Shown one piece after another: positions 17,801 to 25,905 of a DNA stretch of 64,000 nt (positions are counted from its first letter, which is position 1; every line of letters starts with the position of its first letter). The stretch comes from Bradyrhizobium sp. SRS-191 (GTDB lineage: Bacteria > Pseudomonadota > Alphaproteobacteria > Rhizobiales > Xanthobacteraceae). The notes below the pieces were generated by a model. That model saw only the letters and a program-made list of their open reading frames with translations, did no database searches and was not told the DNA's origin. The stretch covers positions 372,001 through 436,000 of the forward strand of contig NZ_JANBVS010000001.1 of the NCBI RefSeq assembly GCF_024586915.1, in the 5' to 3' direction. A program made the position numbers and the translations under genes.

Positions 17801-20051
17801 GCGCCGCGTTCGGCGCGACGGGCAGCACCAGCTTGCGCTCGACCGCGCGGCCGCCGGTCTCGGCCATGCGCACATAGATCTGCGCCTCCTGCGGCCGGCT
17901 CGATGACGGCGGCTTCGGCAGGCTGACCGGGAAGGTCGCCGCGCCCTTGTCGTCGGTCTCGGGCAGCCCCTCGATCGGCGTGCGCTCGTTGGAGGCGCTC
18001 TGCTCGTCGGCGACGCCGAACTGATAGCCCGGAAAGCCCGGCCGCTCGGACGCGGTCGTCACCAGCAGGTCGCCCTCGAGCTGCAGGCTCGATGCCGGCG
18101 CGCCATAGAGGAAATGGCCGTCCACCTTCACCTCCACCGGAGTCTCAGCCTTGATCTGCTTGTCCTTGGACGACAGGTCGAATTCCAGCCGCTCGGGGAC
18201 GTAATCCTCGACCATGAAGGTGGTCTCGCCGACCGCCGCCCCCTTGGGATCGGTGAAGGCGCGGACGCGGTAGGTGCCGGTCGGCACCGCCGAATTCAGC
18301 GCCACGCTCAGCGAACGCCCGCCGGCGCCCTGGTCGGGCAGCACGGCGCGGCGGAACTCGACGCCGTCGGGGCGCTCGACCACCAGCGTCAACGGCGTGC
18401 CGGTCATGGCATTGCCCCGGGCGTCGCGCAGCAGCGCGGTGAGATAGACGGTCTCGCTGGAGCGATAGACGCCGCGCTCGGAATAGACGAAGGCATCCGG
18501 CCCGGCCGGCGCTTCGCGCCCGGCGACGCCGCGATCCGACAGGTCGAAGGCGGAGGTCTTCAGGCTGAGGAAGGCATAGTCGGCCTTCTCGCCCGACACC
18601 GTCAGCATCGCCGGCGACAGCCCGCCCTCGCCGCGCGCGAGCCCCGACTCGAACAGCACATGGCCGGCCTCGTCGGTCTTGCGCGTCGCCAGGATCTCGT
18701 TGTTGCGCGCCACCAGCCGTACCTCGGCGCGCGCCACCGGATCGGTCGACGCCAGCGAGTTCACGAACACATGGATGCCGTCATTGCCGGAGAACGCGGC
18801 GAGGCCGAGATCGGAGACGATGAACCATTGCGTGGCGAGCTGGCCGCTGTCCTCATCGCTGTTGCCGCTGGCCGAGCCCTTCGGCGCCGCCGTCATCACA
18901 TAGACGCCGGGCTGCATGTCGCTGAGCGCCTGGTCGACCGGGAAGGCGGTGGTGACATCCTGGTTCAGGGTCATTGCGGTCGAGAGCTCGCCGCTCCACA
19001 CCTTCATGCCGCGCTGGTCGCCGAGATCGCTGAGCTGGTAGCTCGACAACGGCCGCTGGAAGTCGCTGTCGATGACGGTGTTGATCAGGTTGCGGTCGCC
19101 GATCCGGAACACGTTGATGTTGACCGCGGGCGTGTTGACGCTGACCAGCGGAATGCCCTTCTGCCCCGTGCGCGGCAGCACATAGGCCTTGCCGGTGAAG
19201 CGCACGAACGGCTTGCGGTCGCGGACATAGATGTTGAACTCGGCCGATCTCGGCAGGCTTTCCTTGACGCCCGAGGGCAGCCCGGCGCGCAGATTGATAT
19301 TGTAGCGCTCGCCATGCTTGAGGCCCTCGACGCAGAGCTGCTTGTCCTCGGAGGTCAGCGCCGGCTTGTCGTTGCCGGCCTGCGCCACGAAGGGCGAGAA
19401 GTCGGTGCGCTTGGCGAGATCCTCGGAGAACTGGAAGCAGGCGCGCGGGCTCGCCGAGTCCGAATCCACGGTGTAGTCGAGCAGCTTGAAGCCGTGCTCG
19501 TCGCGCATCCGCTCATACTGCCCTCTGATATCGGCGACCTCGCGCAGGTCGAGCGACATCCGCAGCGTATCCAGCGCCGGCCGCCACAGCTTGCGCTCCG
19601 CCATGGTCTTGCCGAGCACCGCGAGCGCATCGGCCTCCTCGCCGGCATTGCCGGCGCGCTGATAGGCGATGTAGGCCGCCGTCGAGGCGCGCTCCAGCAG
19701 GAAGGTCTGCTCAGATGCGTTGAAGGGCCGGATCTGGGTGAGCACGGTGCGCGCCAGCCGCAGCCAGTTGCCGGAATCCTCCGGCGCCGCGGTCGCGATC
19801 TGCCCGAGGATCTGCAAGCCGGTGCGCAAATCGTTCCGACGCAGCGCCGCGTCGGCATCGGTGCGCAAGGTCGCCAGCGGCTTGTTCACCGCCCCCGCCT
19901 CGCTCTTGATCTGCGCCTCCAGCTTGATGGCGGCGTCCGCGAGGTCGTCGCGCTTGAACGCCTTCTCGGCGGCCAACGCGCTCGATCCGGCGGAGAGAAG
20001 ACCGAACGCCATCACGGCGCAGACGGCGGCGGCGCGAACCAGACCGATCAT
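14820..20051 (-). CDS. Alpha-2-macroglobulin family protein with thioester
   Basis: This is a very large periplasmic protein of 1743 residues. The ATG at 20051 follows an AAGGAG ribosome site seven bases away and opens a Sec signal peptide (MIGLVRAAAVC..., cleavage near SALAA); a longer frame to 20204 lacks these. There is no lipobox cysteine, so it is probably soluble rather than a lipoprotein. MG-type beta domains fill the first two thirds. The thioester motif is C1295-S-E-Q in HGCSEQ, within the helical thioester domain. Bacterial A2Ms of this type are paired with PbpC and are thought to trap invading proteases. That pairing is seen here, with the pbpC start overlapping. Confidence 0.93.
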   Translation of the reverse strand: MIGLVRAAAVCAVMAFGLLSAGSSALAAEKAFKRDDLADAAIKLEAQIKSEAGAVNKPLATLRTDADAALRRNDLRTGLQILGQIATAAPEDSGNWLRLARTVLTQIRPFNASEQTFLLERASTAAYIAYQRAGNAGEEADALAVLGKTMAERKLWRPALDTLRMSLDLREVADIRGQYERMRDEHGFKLLDYTVDSDSASPRACFQFSEDLAKRTDFSPFVAQAGNDKPALTSEDKQLCVEGLKHGERYNINLRAGLPSGVKESLPRSAEFNIYVRDRKPFVRFTGKAYVLPRTGQKGIPLVSVNTPAVNINVFRIGDRNLINTVIDSDFQRPLSSYQLSDLGDQRGMKVWSGELSTAMTLNQDVTTAFPVDQALSDMQPGVYVMTAAPKGSASGNSDEDSGQLATQWFIVSDLGLAAFSGNDGIHVFVNSLASTDPVARAEVRLVARNNEILATRKTDEAGHVLFESGLARGEGGLSPAMLTVSGEKADYAFLSLKTSAFDLSDRGVAGREAPAGPDAFVYSERGVYRSSETVYLTALLRDARGNAMTGTPLTLVVERPDGVEFRRAVLPDQGAGGRSLSVALNSAVPTGTYRVRAFTDPKGAAVGETTFMVEDYVPERLEFDLSSKDKQIKAETPVEVKVDGHFLYGAPASSLQLEGDLLVTTASERPGFPGYQFGVADEQSASNERTPIEGLPETDDKGAATFPVSLPKPPSSSRPQEAQIYVRMAETGGRAVERKLVLPVAPNAAQIGIKPSFSGKSVGEGDKAEFDVVFVSPEGKTLARNGLRYELLKIESRYQWYRQNSYWEYEPVKSTKRVGDGDVTIAANKPARLSFQPEAGRYRLDVKSADADGPVTSLQFDVGWYTEGSADTPDLLETSLDKPQYQSGDTMVVTVNARTAGKLTVNVLGDRLLTTQTTEVKEGTNQVKLSVGKDWGTGAYVVTTLRRPLDAAAQRMPGRALGVAWFGIDKSVRTLNVALSPPALVRPGSALKIPVKIGGLNPGEDAKIVIAAVDVGILNLTNYKPPAPDDYYLGQRQLSAEIRDLYGQLIDGMQGSRGQIRSGGDSGGAELQGSPPTQKPLALYSGIVTVGPDGTAEVSFDIPEFAGTARVMAVAWSATKVGRANVDVTVRDPVVLTATLPRFLLSGDRGTLSFDVDNVEGAPGDYVVAVKASGPVKVSGNANVTLKLAAKQRGSSTLPLDASGTGTAQLDVDIKGPNGLALARHYQLDVKPATQVLARRSIRKLAKGESLTLTSDMFSDLVAGTGTVSLSAGLSTALDAATILKALDRYPHGCSEQITSRAMPLLYVNELAAGAHLAMDTEVDQRIRDSIDRLLARQGSNGSFGLWSAGGDDPWLDAYVTDFLTRAREKGFAVPDVLFKSALDRVRNSVVNAEEPEKTGGRDLAYGLYVLARNGAAPIGDLRYLADTKLGNLATPIAKAQLAAALALVGDRARAERVYGAAADSLAPKPVLVFGRTDYGSDLRDAAALVSLAGEGNAPRATLTQAVARVEAARGLTPYTSTQENAWMVLAARALAKETLVLDVNGQAVKQALYRSYKAAELSGQPLKITNTGDAPVQAVVSVSGSPLTPEPAASNGFKIERSYYTLDGKPADIKIAKQNDRFAVVLKVTEAKPEYGHIMVSDYLPAGLEIDNPRLVSSGDSGTLDWIEDGQEPVNTEFRDDRFTTALDRAADSKAVFTVAYVVRAVSPGKYVLPQAYVEDMYNPSRYGRTGTGAVEVRAAK

Positions 20052-20542
20052 GGGACAGCTCCTTGGACGGTTCTCGAGGCGGTGTTGGAGACGATCTCGG
20101 GGACGGATCGCCCCGCGGGGACGCCGTCCGTGTTTGGCCGATTCGTTGTCAGAATGGACGCGAAATGGTGACGGACTGATGGCAAAGGTTGTGGCGGCCA
20201 GCATAGCGGGTGGCGGCCCTCGGCGGCCGGGCGCGGCCGTAAAATTTGGTTCATCAACGGCAATTCACAGCCCATGGCAACCCGGCAAGGCCCGCGGCCG
20301 CCGTTCATCCGGCGCCACCGACGCGGAAAACGGCGCAAACGCCCTCCCCCGCCTCCGCTTGGTCGCGCCGCCCGTGGATCCGGTTCGCTCACTCTTGGCG
20401 AAACCAAAGATTTTTCATATGACCCGTGCTATGGATTCCGCGCCGGCCGGCCCCCCGCCCGCCGGCACCGATCCCGTGAACCGGCCGATAGGTCCGTTCA
20501 CGCGTCGTCCGTTCACGTCCTTGCCGTTCACGTCGCGACGAC
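20052..20542. other. Intergenic region with three 9-bp direct repeats before tRNA-Arg
   Basis: The 491-bp gap between the A2M gene and tRNA-Arg holds no convincing gene. Near its right end CCGTTCACG occurs three times at exact 15-bp steps (20494, 20509, 20524), ending ten bases before the tRNA. The rest should carry the A2M promoter. Confidence 0.6.
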
Positions 20543-20619
20543 GGTCCCATAGCTCAACTGGATAGAGTAGCGGATTTCTACTCCGCGGGTTGCAGGTTCG
20601 AGTCCTGCTGGGATCGCCA
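20543..20619 (+). tRNA. tRNA-Arg (anticodon UCU)
   Basis: The 77-nt gene has a full cloverleaf. The acceptor stem GGTCCCA pairs with TGGGATC, the discriminator is G, and CCA is encoded at 20617-20619. The anticodon stem GCGGA/TCCGC encloses the loop TTTCTAC, giving anticodon TCT, which reads AGA/AGG. The T arm has GGTTCGAGTCC. Accessory DNA starts directly downstream, which fits a tRNA used as an integration site. Confidence 0.96.
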
Positions 20620-20961
20620 CGTCGGCTTGTGCGACGCGCGTTCGCCCGTTTGAGGACACACCAACGTCTACGGCGCCCTGACCACCGATCCGAATGCGAT
20701 CGTCGACCTCCCTTCCCCTCGATCGAACGTCCCCGCACCTGCGCAAGCCTAAGGGGCCCCCCTCTCCGGCACGGCTGTCAGACCTGCAATCATCAGACGG
20801 CTGACCGAGGACGGATCGGCGGCTCTGAGCATAGGACCGCCCGCCAAAGGCTGGGCCAAAAGGTCGACTTTCGCAATCCGCACTCAACTCAACCGCAAGT
20901 TTACGCAAAATTTGCCATATCGGCGCTAAGAGACGGCAGTGGAATTCCGACCGGTAGGGCC
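20620..20961. other. Intergenic region downstream of tRNA-Arg
   Basis: There are 342 bases without a supported gene between the tRNA end and the TPR gene. An open frame crosses the whole tRNA into this stretch, but it has no start signal and an atypical composition. I see no copy of the tRNA 3' end here that would mark a right-hand att site. Confidence 0.5.
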
Positions 20962-22806
20962 ATGAATCGTCGTGAGCGCAGGGTGGTCAGCAAGGCGAAG
21001 TCCAAAGCCATCGCTCCGAACATCGTTGATCTGAAGACTTCAGTGATAACTTCCTTGCGCGCGGGAGACCTTCTCGGCGCCGAGATGTCGTGCCGGCGAG
21101 CTATTGAGGGCGCCCCCGACGATCCCGAGCCCTTGAACTTGATGGCGCAGGTTTGCTGTAACGCCGATCAATTCGATCATGCCGTCGAATGGGCCATTCG
21201 CGCCATTCGGCTAGATCCGAAGCCTGAATACCTGACAACGCTTGGTATCGCACTCCTGAATGCCGGTCGCTGCGACGACGCCGTGAATGCATTCGACAAG
21301 GCGGTGCAGCTGAGGCCGAATGATGCGGCACTCTGGAGCGATCTCGGTGACGCGCTCATCGCGGTCGGGAGAGCCTTGGACGCGGTGTTGTGTTTCAGGC
21401 GTACGTTGGAGTTGGATCCGATCCGCGCGAGTGCGGCTTTCAAGGCCGGCGGGATTTTGCGCGAGACTAGGCAACTCGAGGACGCCGTTGCCTTCCTCGA
21501 TGTCTCCAACAACCTTCAGCCCGAGCATTCGCCGACCCTTCGATTGCGGGCGCTTGCCCTTGATGGTCTTGGCAGGCACGCAGAAGCCTTGCGGGACAAT
21601 CTGCGGGCGGACGAGCTTCAGCCGAACGATCCTGAGATCGGAAATGGTATCGGCTACGATCTCATGAAGCTTGGACGTTACACCGAGTCCTTGGAATGGT
21701 TCGATCGAGCGATCGAAGTCCAGCCCGACTTCGCCCAGGCCATTCATAACAAGGCTCTCTCACTTTTCCAGCTCAACCGCTTCGGTGAAGCCGCCGAGGC
21801 GTTCGAGAGGCTGCAGCAGATCGACGGGAAGAACCCTGAGGCGATTTGGGACTTTGCGCTCCTGCAGATGCTCATGGGCAATTTCGAAGCTGGCTGGAGA
21901 GGACGCGAGGCGCGCTTCGATCTTCCGTCGGTCGCACCCCGCTATCCGACGTTCGGACGGCCACGTTGGGATGGGAGCGCGCCGCTCGATGGCAAGACGA
22001 TTGTTCTGTACGCAGACGAAGGACTCGGTGATGCGATCCAGTTTGCCCGTTATGCGCCTATGGTCGCAAGGCTCGGCGCCCGAGTCGTCCTGGTCGTCCA
22101 AAAGGAATTGAGGTCGCTGCTATCTGGCCTGGACGGTGTCGCACAATGCCTGTCGAAGTCGGACCCGGTGCCGAGCTTCGACTTCCATTGTCCTATCTCC
22201 AGCCTTCCAATGGCATTCCGGACCCGCCTTGATAGCATCCCTGCAGCACGATCATATCTGCCCGCCCCTTCGCCTGAGCTGGTTAGCACTTGGGACGAAC
22301 GCCTCGGCGCACATGACAAGCTGCGGGTGGGAGTGGTCTGGTCGGGCAATCCGAAACATTGCAACGACCTCAACCGGTCGATGTCGCTGCGGGTCATGCA
22401 GCAACTTCTGGACCTCGATGCAACTTTCGTGAGCTTGCAGAAGGATCTACGAGAGAACGACCGGGAGACGCTCGCCCGTACGAAGATCGTTGATTTGACG
22501 CCACATCTCGCCAGCTTTGTCGATACTGCGGCACTCACTTCGTGCCTCGATGTGGTTGTCACGGTCGATACCAGCGTTGCACACCTTGCCGGCGGCCTCG
22601 GTCGGACGACCTGGACGTTGCTGCCCTTTACACCGGACTATCGTTGGCTGATCGACCGCGAGGACACCCCATGGTATCCAACCATGCGCCTGTTCAGGCA
22701 AGGTGCCGAGCGCGACTGGAATATCGTGATCGACCGAGTGAGGGACGAACTTGGGAAGCAGGTGTCGCTCTTCGGAACAACACTCAAGGCCACCCCCACT
22801 TCGTGA
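20962..22806 (+). CDS. TPR protein with C-terminal glycosyltransferase-like domain
   Basis: This is a 614-residue protein. Residues of about 20-330 are tetratricopeptide repeats (LNLMAQVCCNADQFDHAVEWA and later units such as AIHNKALSLFQLNRFGEAAEAF). The C-terminal part holds a GT9/GTB-like half with VGVVWSGNPKH, SLQKDLRENDRE and TVDTSVAHLAGGLGRTTW, a layout common in rhizobia and other alphaproteobacteria. Its substrate is not known; surface glycan or protein glycosylation is possible. The ATG at 20962 is chosen because the longer frame runs back through the tRNA. Codon use is visibly less GC-rich than in the neighbours, which suggests transfer. Confidence 0.8.
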   Translation: MNRRERRVVSKAKSKAIAPNIVDLKTSVITSLRAGDLLGAEMSCRRAIEGAPDDPEPLNLMAQVCCNADQFDHAVEWAIRAIRLDPKPEYLTTLGIALLNAGRCDDAVNAFDKAVQLRPNDAALWSDLGDALIAVGRALDAVLCFRRTLELDPIRASAAFKAGGILRETRQLEDAVAFLDVSNNLQPEHSPTLRLRALALDGLGRHAEALRDNLRADELQPNDPEIGNGIGYDLMKLGRYTESLEWFDRAIEVQPDFAQAIHNKALSLFQLNRFGEAAEAFERLQQIDGKNPEAIWDFALLQMLMGNFEAGWRGREARFDLPSVAPRYPTFGRPRWDGSAPLDGKTIVLYADEGLGDAIQFARYAPMVARLGARVVLVVQKELRSLLSGLDGVAQCLSKSDPVPSFDFHCPISSLPMAFRTRLDSIPAARSYLPAPSPELVSTWDERLGAHDKLRVGVVWSGNPKHCNDLNRSMSLRVMQQLLDLDATFVSLQKDLRENDRETLARTKIVDLTPHLASFVDTAALTSCLDVVVTVDTSVAHLAGGLGRTTWTLLPFTPDYRWLIDREDTPWYPTMRLFRQGAERDWNIVIDRVRDELGKQVSLFGTTLKATPTS

Positions 22807-22827
22807 GGACATGTCAGATCCGGCACA

Positions 22828-23220
22828 CCGTGGCGAAAGGCGAGCGTGGTGATCTCGGTGACGCGGGCGCGCTCGGCCTCGACAGCACGGCGCACGGCGG
22901 CATCGGTCGCAGCCCGCTTGATGATGGGAAGGTTTCGTCGGTGCTGCGCACCTGAGCGCCGGCATCCGCCGGGATGGCGACGAAGGACACCTCGAACGAC
23001 GTCCACCGGGTGGCGATGCGCTTCCCGACATCACCCTCTTTTGCGGTTCCTCGAGGCGCAACTCATCGATCGCGTATAGCTATTCTGAGCGGTCGACTTC
23101 GCGATCTGCAAAGCCAGATCGATGATCGTGGCGGCCTCAGCGAACAGGCCGGCCTTCGATTGTGCTTGGCAATCCCTCCGAGTTTGCGCGCAGACAAATG
23201 CGGATCGCCTCTTGCGTAGC
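22828..23220 (-). pseudogene. Decayed phage head gene (prohead protease/capsid-like), with frameshifts
   Basis: No intact frame spans this stretch, but protein-like segments can be read on the minus strand. At 23038-22928 the frame reads EVSFVAIPADAGAQVRS, as in HK97-type prohead proteases, where the segment normally reads like EVSLVPIPADP. At 22927-22822 a different frame continues with KRAATDAAVRRAVEAERAR and then ITTLAFRHGVPDL, as in protease-capsid fusions. A third piece near 23100-23180 (GLFAEAATIIDLALQIAKST) also looks protein-like, with a one-base shift before it. The match is from memory of the family. The remnant abuts the TPR gene's stop. Confidence 0.5.
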
Positions 23221-23313
23221 GTGACGATGTCCTCTCCATAGGTTGCCGGGTGAATGCTGCTGGGACGCCAATCTGCTGACTGAGGCTCGTTGGAAGACGA
23301 ACTATAGAGACCC

Positions 23314-23343
23314 CCCGGCCCGCGGACTTGTCCGCAGGCCGGG
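23314..23343 (-). terminator. Hairpin downstream of the orphan gene at 23390
   Basis: The stem is CCCGGCC-C-GCGGA, loop CTTG, then TCCGC-A-GGCCGGG: twelve pairs with one mismatch. It lies 47 bases beyond the stop of the minus-strand gene ending at 23390. No U-run follows, so terminator function is inferred. Confidence 0.5.
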
Positions 23344-23389
23344 CCAGTGCTTTCAGTTTGACCAGGGCCGCTCTAAGCTCCCCGCGTCG

Positions 23390-23767
23390 TCATCCCAATC
23401 GCGACCACGCATTCAGCCCGACTGACGGACTGGAGATGCCGCGAAGAGCGGCGCCGCGGGCTGTCACGAAGGACGGCGAACCGTCGAGAAAGTTCTGGTT
23501 GAAGGTCGGAATGCTGCTCGGGAACACCTCGATGTCGCCGCCCACAGGATGAATTTCGACCTCCTGCCCGGGAATGGCGACGCTCCCGAGCGCGACCGCG
23601 TAGTTGCTGGCGTCGACCCGGTTTGCCACGATGATCACGCGCCTGAAATTGTTCGGCACATTGACGCCGGCCGCGGTCGCGGCCGACGTGCCGGCGGCGT
23701 TGACGGCGACGATCTGGGTATCATCCGCAAAGGTCGAGAAGTTGTTGTCGGAGACGATCTTTTCCAT
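23390..23767 (-). CDS. Orphan protein, beta-rich, phage-structural-like composition
   Basis: This is a 125-residue protein I do not recognise. The ATG at 23767 is preceded by GAGGACTTC, and the longer frame to 23983 looks non-coding upstream. The sequence is short on charged residues and rich in Val, Ile, Ala and Asn (for example NNFRRVIIVANRVDASNYA and GQEVEIHPVGGDIEVFPSS), which fits a beta-sandwich structural or decoration protein. There is no signal peptide or membrane segment. It sits between a decayed phage head gene and repeats, so a surviving prophage cargo or structural gene is possible. Confidence 0.6.
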   Translation of the reverse strand: MEKIVSDNNFSTFADDTQIVAVNAAGTSAATAAGVNVPNNFRRVIIVANRVDASNYAVALGSVAIPGQEVEIHPVGGDIEVFPSSIPTFNQNFLDGSPSFVTARGAALRGISSPSVGLNAWSRLG

Positions 23768-24430
23768 GAAGTCCTCGAGTGGAGTTGGGAGCCGGCAAAG
23801 ACTCGTGGCAGCGGCGCGGCTCCCGGCCGACGCGGCAACGCTGACAGCGCCGAGCCGCAACCGCGGACACCAGCGTTGTCGAACTCGGATGATGATGTGA
23901 GGAAGGCGGCTGCGGCGCACCGTCGCGGACGGGCGACGATCAAGGCCAGGGTGGAATAAGACACCTGATTTGCCCGACGGCACAAGGGGGAGTTCGCGAT
24001 TTCAGAAGCGTCCTGTCCATTCATGCGGGCCTGGAAGTCCGAAGTCGTTCGCTGCTCGCAATCACGTGTTGGTGCTGCCTGCCCCCATGACACGGGCCGC
24101 AAGGCGATCGCATTTGACGCTCGCTGCTTTGTGTTCATCTCTCTCAACGTCGTCATGGCCGGGCTCGTCCCGGCCATCCACGTCGTTCGGTATGCTGAGA
24201 ACGACGTGGATGCCCGGGACAAGCCCGGGCATGACGGAGCCACTAACGGGCAGGATCGTTGAGTACGCACTGCTCATCACGAGTCGTCGCCGCGGACGCA
24301 GTGGTGTCGCGCCCCCGCAGTCGCCTCGTACTCGCCACGCCTTGCCATCGTGACGCCACGGTGCCGCCGCCCGCCGCATTCATGTCTGACAGCGTCCAGG
24401 TCCGGCAAGACATCTCGCTGCTGGACCAAC
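23768..24430. other. Intergenic stretch with a palindromic repeat
   Basis: There are 663 bases without a supported gene between the orphan gene and the FkbM gene, whose promoters must lie here. The only clear structure is the 86-bp palindromic element at 24151-24236. Open frames through it encode the repeat rather than a protein. Confidence 0.6.
24151..24236. repeat. Dispersed palindromic element, same family as in pbpC
   Basis: The 86-bp element has outer arms CGTCATGGCCGGGC and GCCCGGGCATGACG and an inner pair around CCATCCACGTCGTT / AACGACGTGGATG. It closely matches the copy inside pbpC but is one base shorter. Confidence 0.85.
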
Positions 24431-25201
24431 ATGGGCTTGAGAGCCAGTCTTTGGGGGACAGTCTTGGCGAAGCACGAAGCATCTCGGTTTCTGGTCCGGC
24501 TGCTGCGGTCGCGCTTGCGCGACCATCGGACCGAGCTGTCCGAGCTGCGTCGCCACATCCGGCCGGGCGATATCGTCTGCGATGTCGGCGCCAACAAGGG
24601 CAGCTTCCTGTATTGGCTGGCGCGATGGTCCGCGCCCGGGCGGGTCATCGCCTTCGAGCCGCAGCCGGACCTGGCTCACGGCCTGACGCGGCTGTGCAGC
24701 CAGTTCGCGCTCGACAACGTGGTGATCGAGCCGCGGGCCGCCTATTCCTGCACCAGCCGCAAGACGCTGTTCGTGCCCGAGGGCCATCAGCCCGGGGCAT
24801 CGCTGCTGGAGCCGGCCGAGCGGTCGAAGCCGATCGCGGTGCAGACCGTCGCGCTCGACGATTACCTGCCGGCCACCGGACATGTCTCCGCGATCAAGAT
24901 CGATGTCGAAGGCGCCGAGCTCGACGTGCTGCGCGGCGCCGAGCGCACCCTGCGCCGCTGCCGGCCGCTGCTCGTGGTCGAATGCGACCGCCGCCTCGCC
25001 ACACTCGACCGCGTGAAGCAGACCTTCGCGCTGCTGCTCGGCCTCGGCTATCGCGGCGAATTCCTGGACCGCGGCCGGCTGCTCCCGCTGTCGGCGTTCG
25101 ATCCCGAGGTTCACCAGCGCGCCGACGGCGAATGGTTCTGGAAGCGCAAGGACTATTGCAACAACTTCGTGTTCCGGAGCGTGGACGCCCGCGCATCGTA
25201 A
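24431..25201 (+). CDS. FkbM-family methyltransferase
   Basis: This is a 256-residue SAM-dependent methyltransferase. The SAM-binding glycine motif is DVGANKGSF, followed by RVIAFEPQPD. The later IKIDVEGAELDVLRGA segment is the FkbM hallmark. Such enzymes usually methylate hydroxyl groups of glycans or lipids. The ATG at 24431 is chosen; a GTG at 24350 in the same frame would add 27 residues of non-conserved sequence. The nearest upstream coding gene is on the opposite strand, so it is probably transcribed alone. Its place in the tRNA-linked accessory stretch suggests surface-glycan work. Confidence 0.85.
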   Translation: MGLRASLWGTVLAKHEASRFLVRLLRSRLRDHRTELSELRRHIRPGDIVCDVGANKGSFLYWLARWSAPGRVIAFEPQPDLAHGLTRLCSQFALDNVVIEPRAAYSCTSRKTLFVPEGHQPGASLLEPAERSKPIAVQTVALDDYLPATGHVSAIKIDVEGAELDVLRGAERTLRRCRPLLVVECDRRLATLDRVKQTFALLLGLGYRGEFLDRGRLLPLSAFDPEVHQRADGEWFWKRKDYCNNFVFRSVDARAS

Positions 25202-25249
25202 GCCGCGGGCTATTGCCTGTGAGTCAAGCTCGCGGCCGGCGGCGCGCCA

Positions 25250-25530
25250 CCACTCGTCGTTCGAGACGCCCGCCTCCGGCGGGCTCCTCAGGACGAGGCC
25301 CGTTTCGCGGCGGAGTTCTCAACCCACTCCACGAGTTTGCTGCTCCATGAGGTTGTTGTCGAAGCCCGACAGCGGCCTCAGGGTCTGCATGCAGCGTCGC
25401 CCTCGGCGTCAGACCCTCTCCATGAGGACGCGGCTCACGGCGTGTTCATGGTCGGTGTGCAGGACCCCCTTGGGTGCCAGAACCTCATGGTGAGGAGCGC
25501 CCGCTTCGGCGCGTCTCGAACATGAGGCCC
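25250..25530. repeat. Dispersed repeat region (GTCTCGAAC / GAGGCC family)
   Basis: Two related blocks occur: about 25258-25302 (TCGTTCGAGACGCCCGCC ... CCTCAGGACGAGGCC) and about 25480-25530 (CTCATGGTGAGGAGCGCCCG ... CGTCTCGAACATGAGGCC). These are parts of a palindromic intergenic element of Bradyrhizobium type. No gene is seen between the FkbM stop and 25668 apart from the small protein that follows. Confidence 0.7.
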
Positions 25531-25668
25531 CTAGGGGATCACCGAGCCATATGCATCACGAAACGCTCGGAAGAGCCGGTCGAAACCATTTCCCGCTCCT
25601 GACGAAAACGTCCTGAAACACGGCGCCGGCATCTTGGCTCCATTCCATTGACCTCAAGGGGGACGCCG

Positions 25669-25767
25669 ATGACCGCGTTGCTGAGCTTCATTTTCGAATC
25701 CTACTGCCTGAGCTGCCGGGCGATGTATCCGGAGCTCGACGCCGGTCGCACGCCCCGGGCGGAATGA
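25669..25767 (+). CDS. Very small Cys-containing protein
   Basis: This is a 32-residue frame whose ATG at 25669 follows a strong AAGGGGG ribosome site six bases away. The product starts with MTALLSFIFESYC and contains a CLSC motif (Cys13-x-x-Cys16) after a short hydrophobic segment. I know no function. The ribosome site and its placement before another small gene argue that it is real, but nothing else supports it. Confidence 0.45.
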   Translation: MTALLSFIFESYCLSCRAMYPELDAGRTPRAE

Positions 25768-25905
25768 TCACAGGCTCTCGGCCGCACCTGGCCGCGAGAA
25801 CGGCAAAGGCCACGCACCGCATTAAGCTTTCCTCTTCAGCTTAACGCCGGCTTCCATTTGACGCCGGCGCCTTCATCCGCCACGTCGTGGCGATGGAGCT
25901 TTGAT

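Noticed and set aside
18114-20171. Open frame of 685 codons on the plus strand
   Set aside because: Antisense shadow of the alpha-2-macroglobulin gene; composition typical of a reverse frame.
20590-20961. N-terminal extension of the TPR protein through tRNA-Arg
   Set aside because: It would translate part of the tRNA. The ATG at 20962 gives a normal start to the protein.
22447-23061. Minus-strand frame of 204 codons across the TPR gene end
   Set aside because: Most of it is antisense to the TPR gene; only short parts beyond 22822 look protein-like, and those are in other frames (the phage remnant).
25258-25530. Repeat blocks considered as phage attachment sites
   Set aside because: The words match a widespread intergenic repeat family, not the 3' end of tRNA-Arg, so an att site is not supported.
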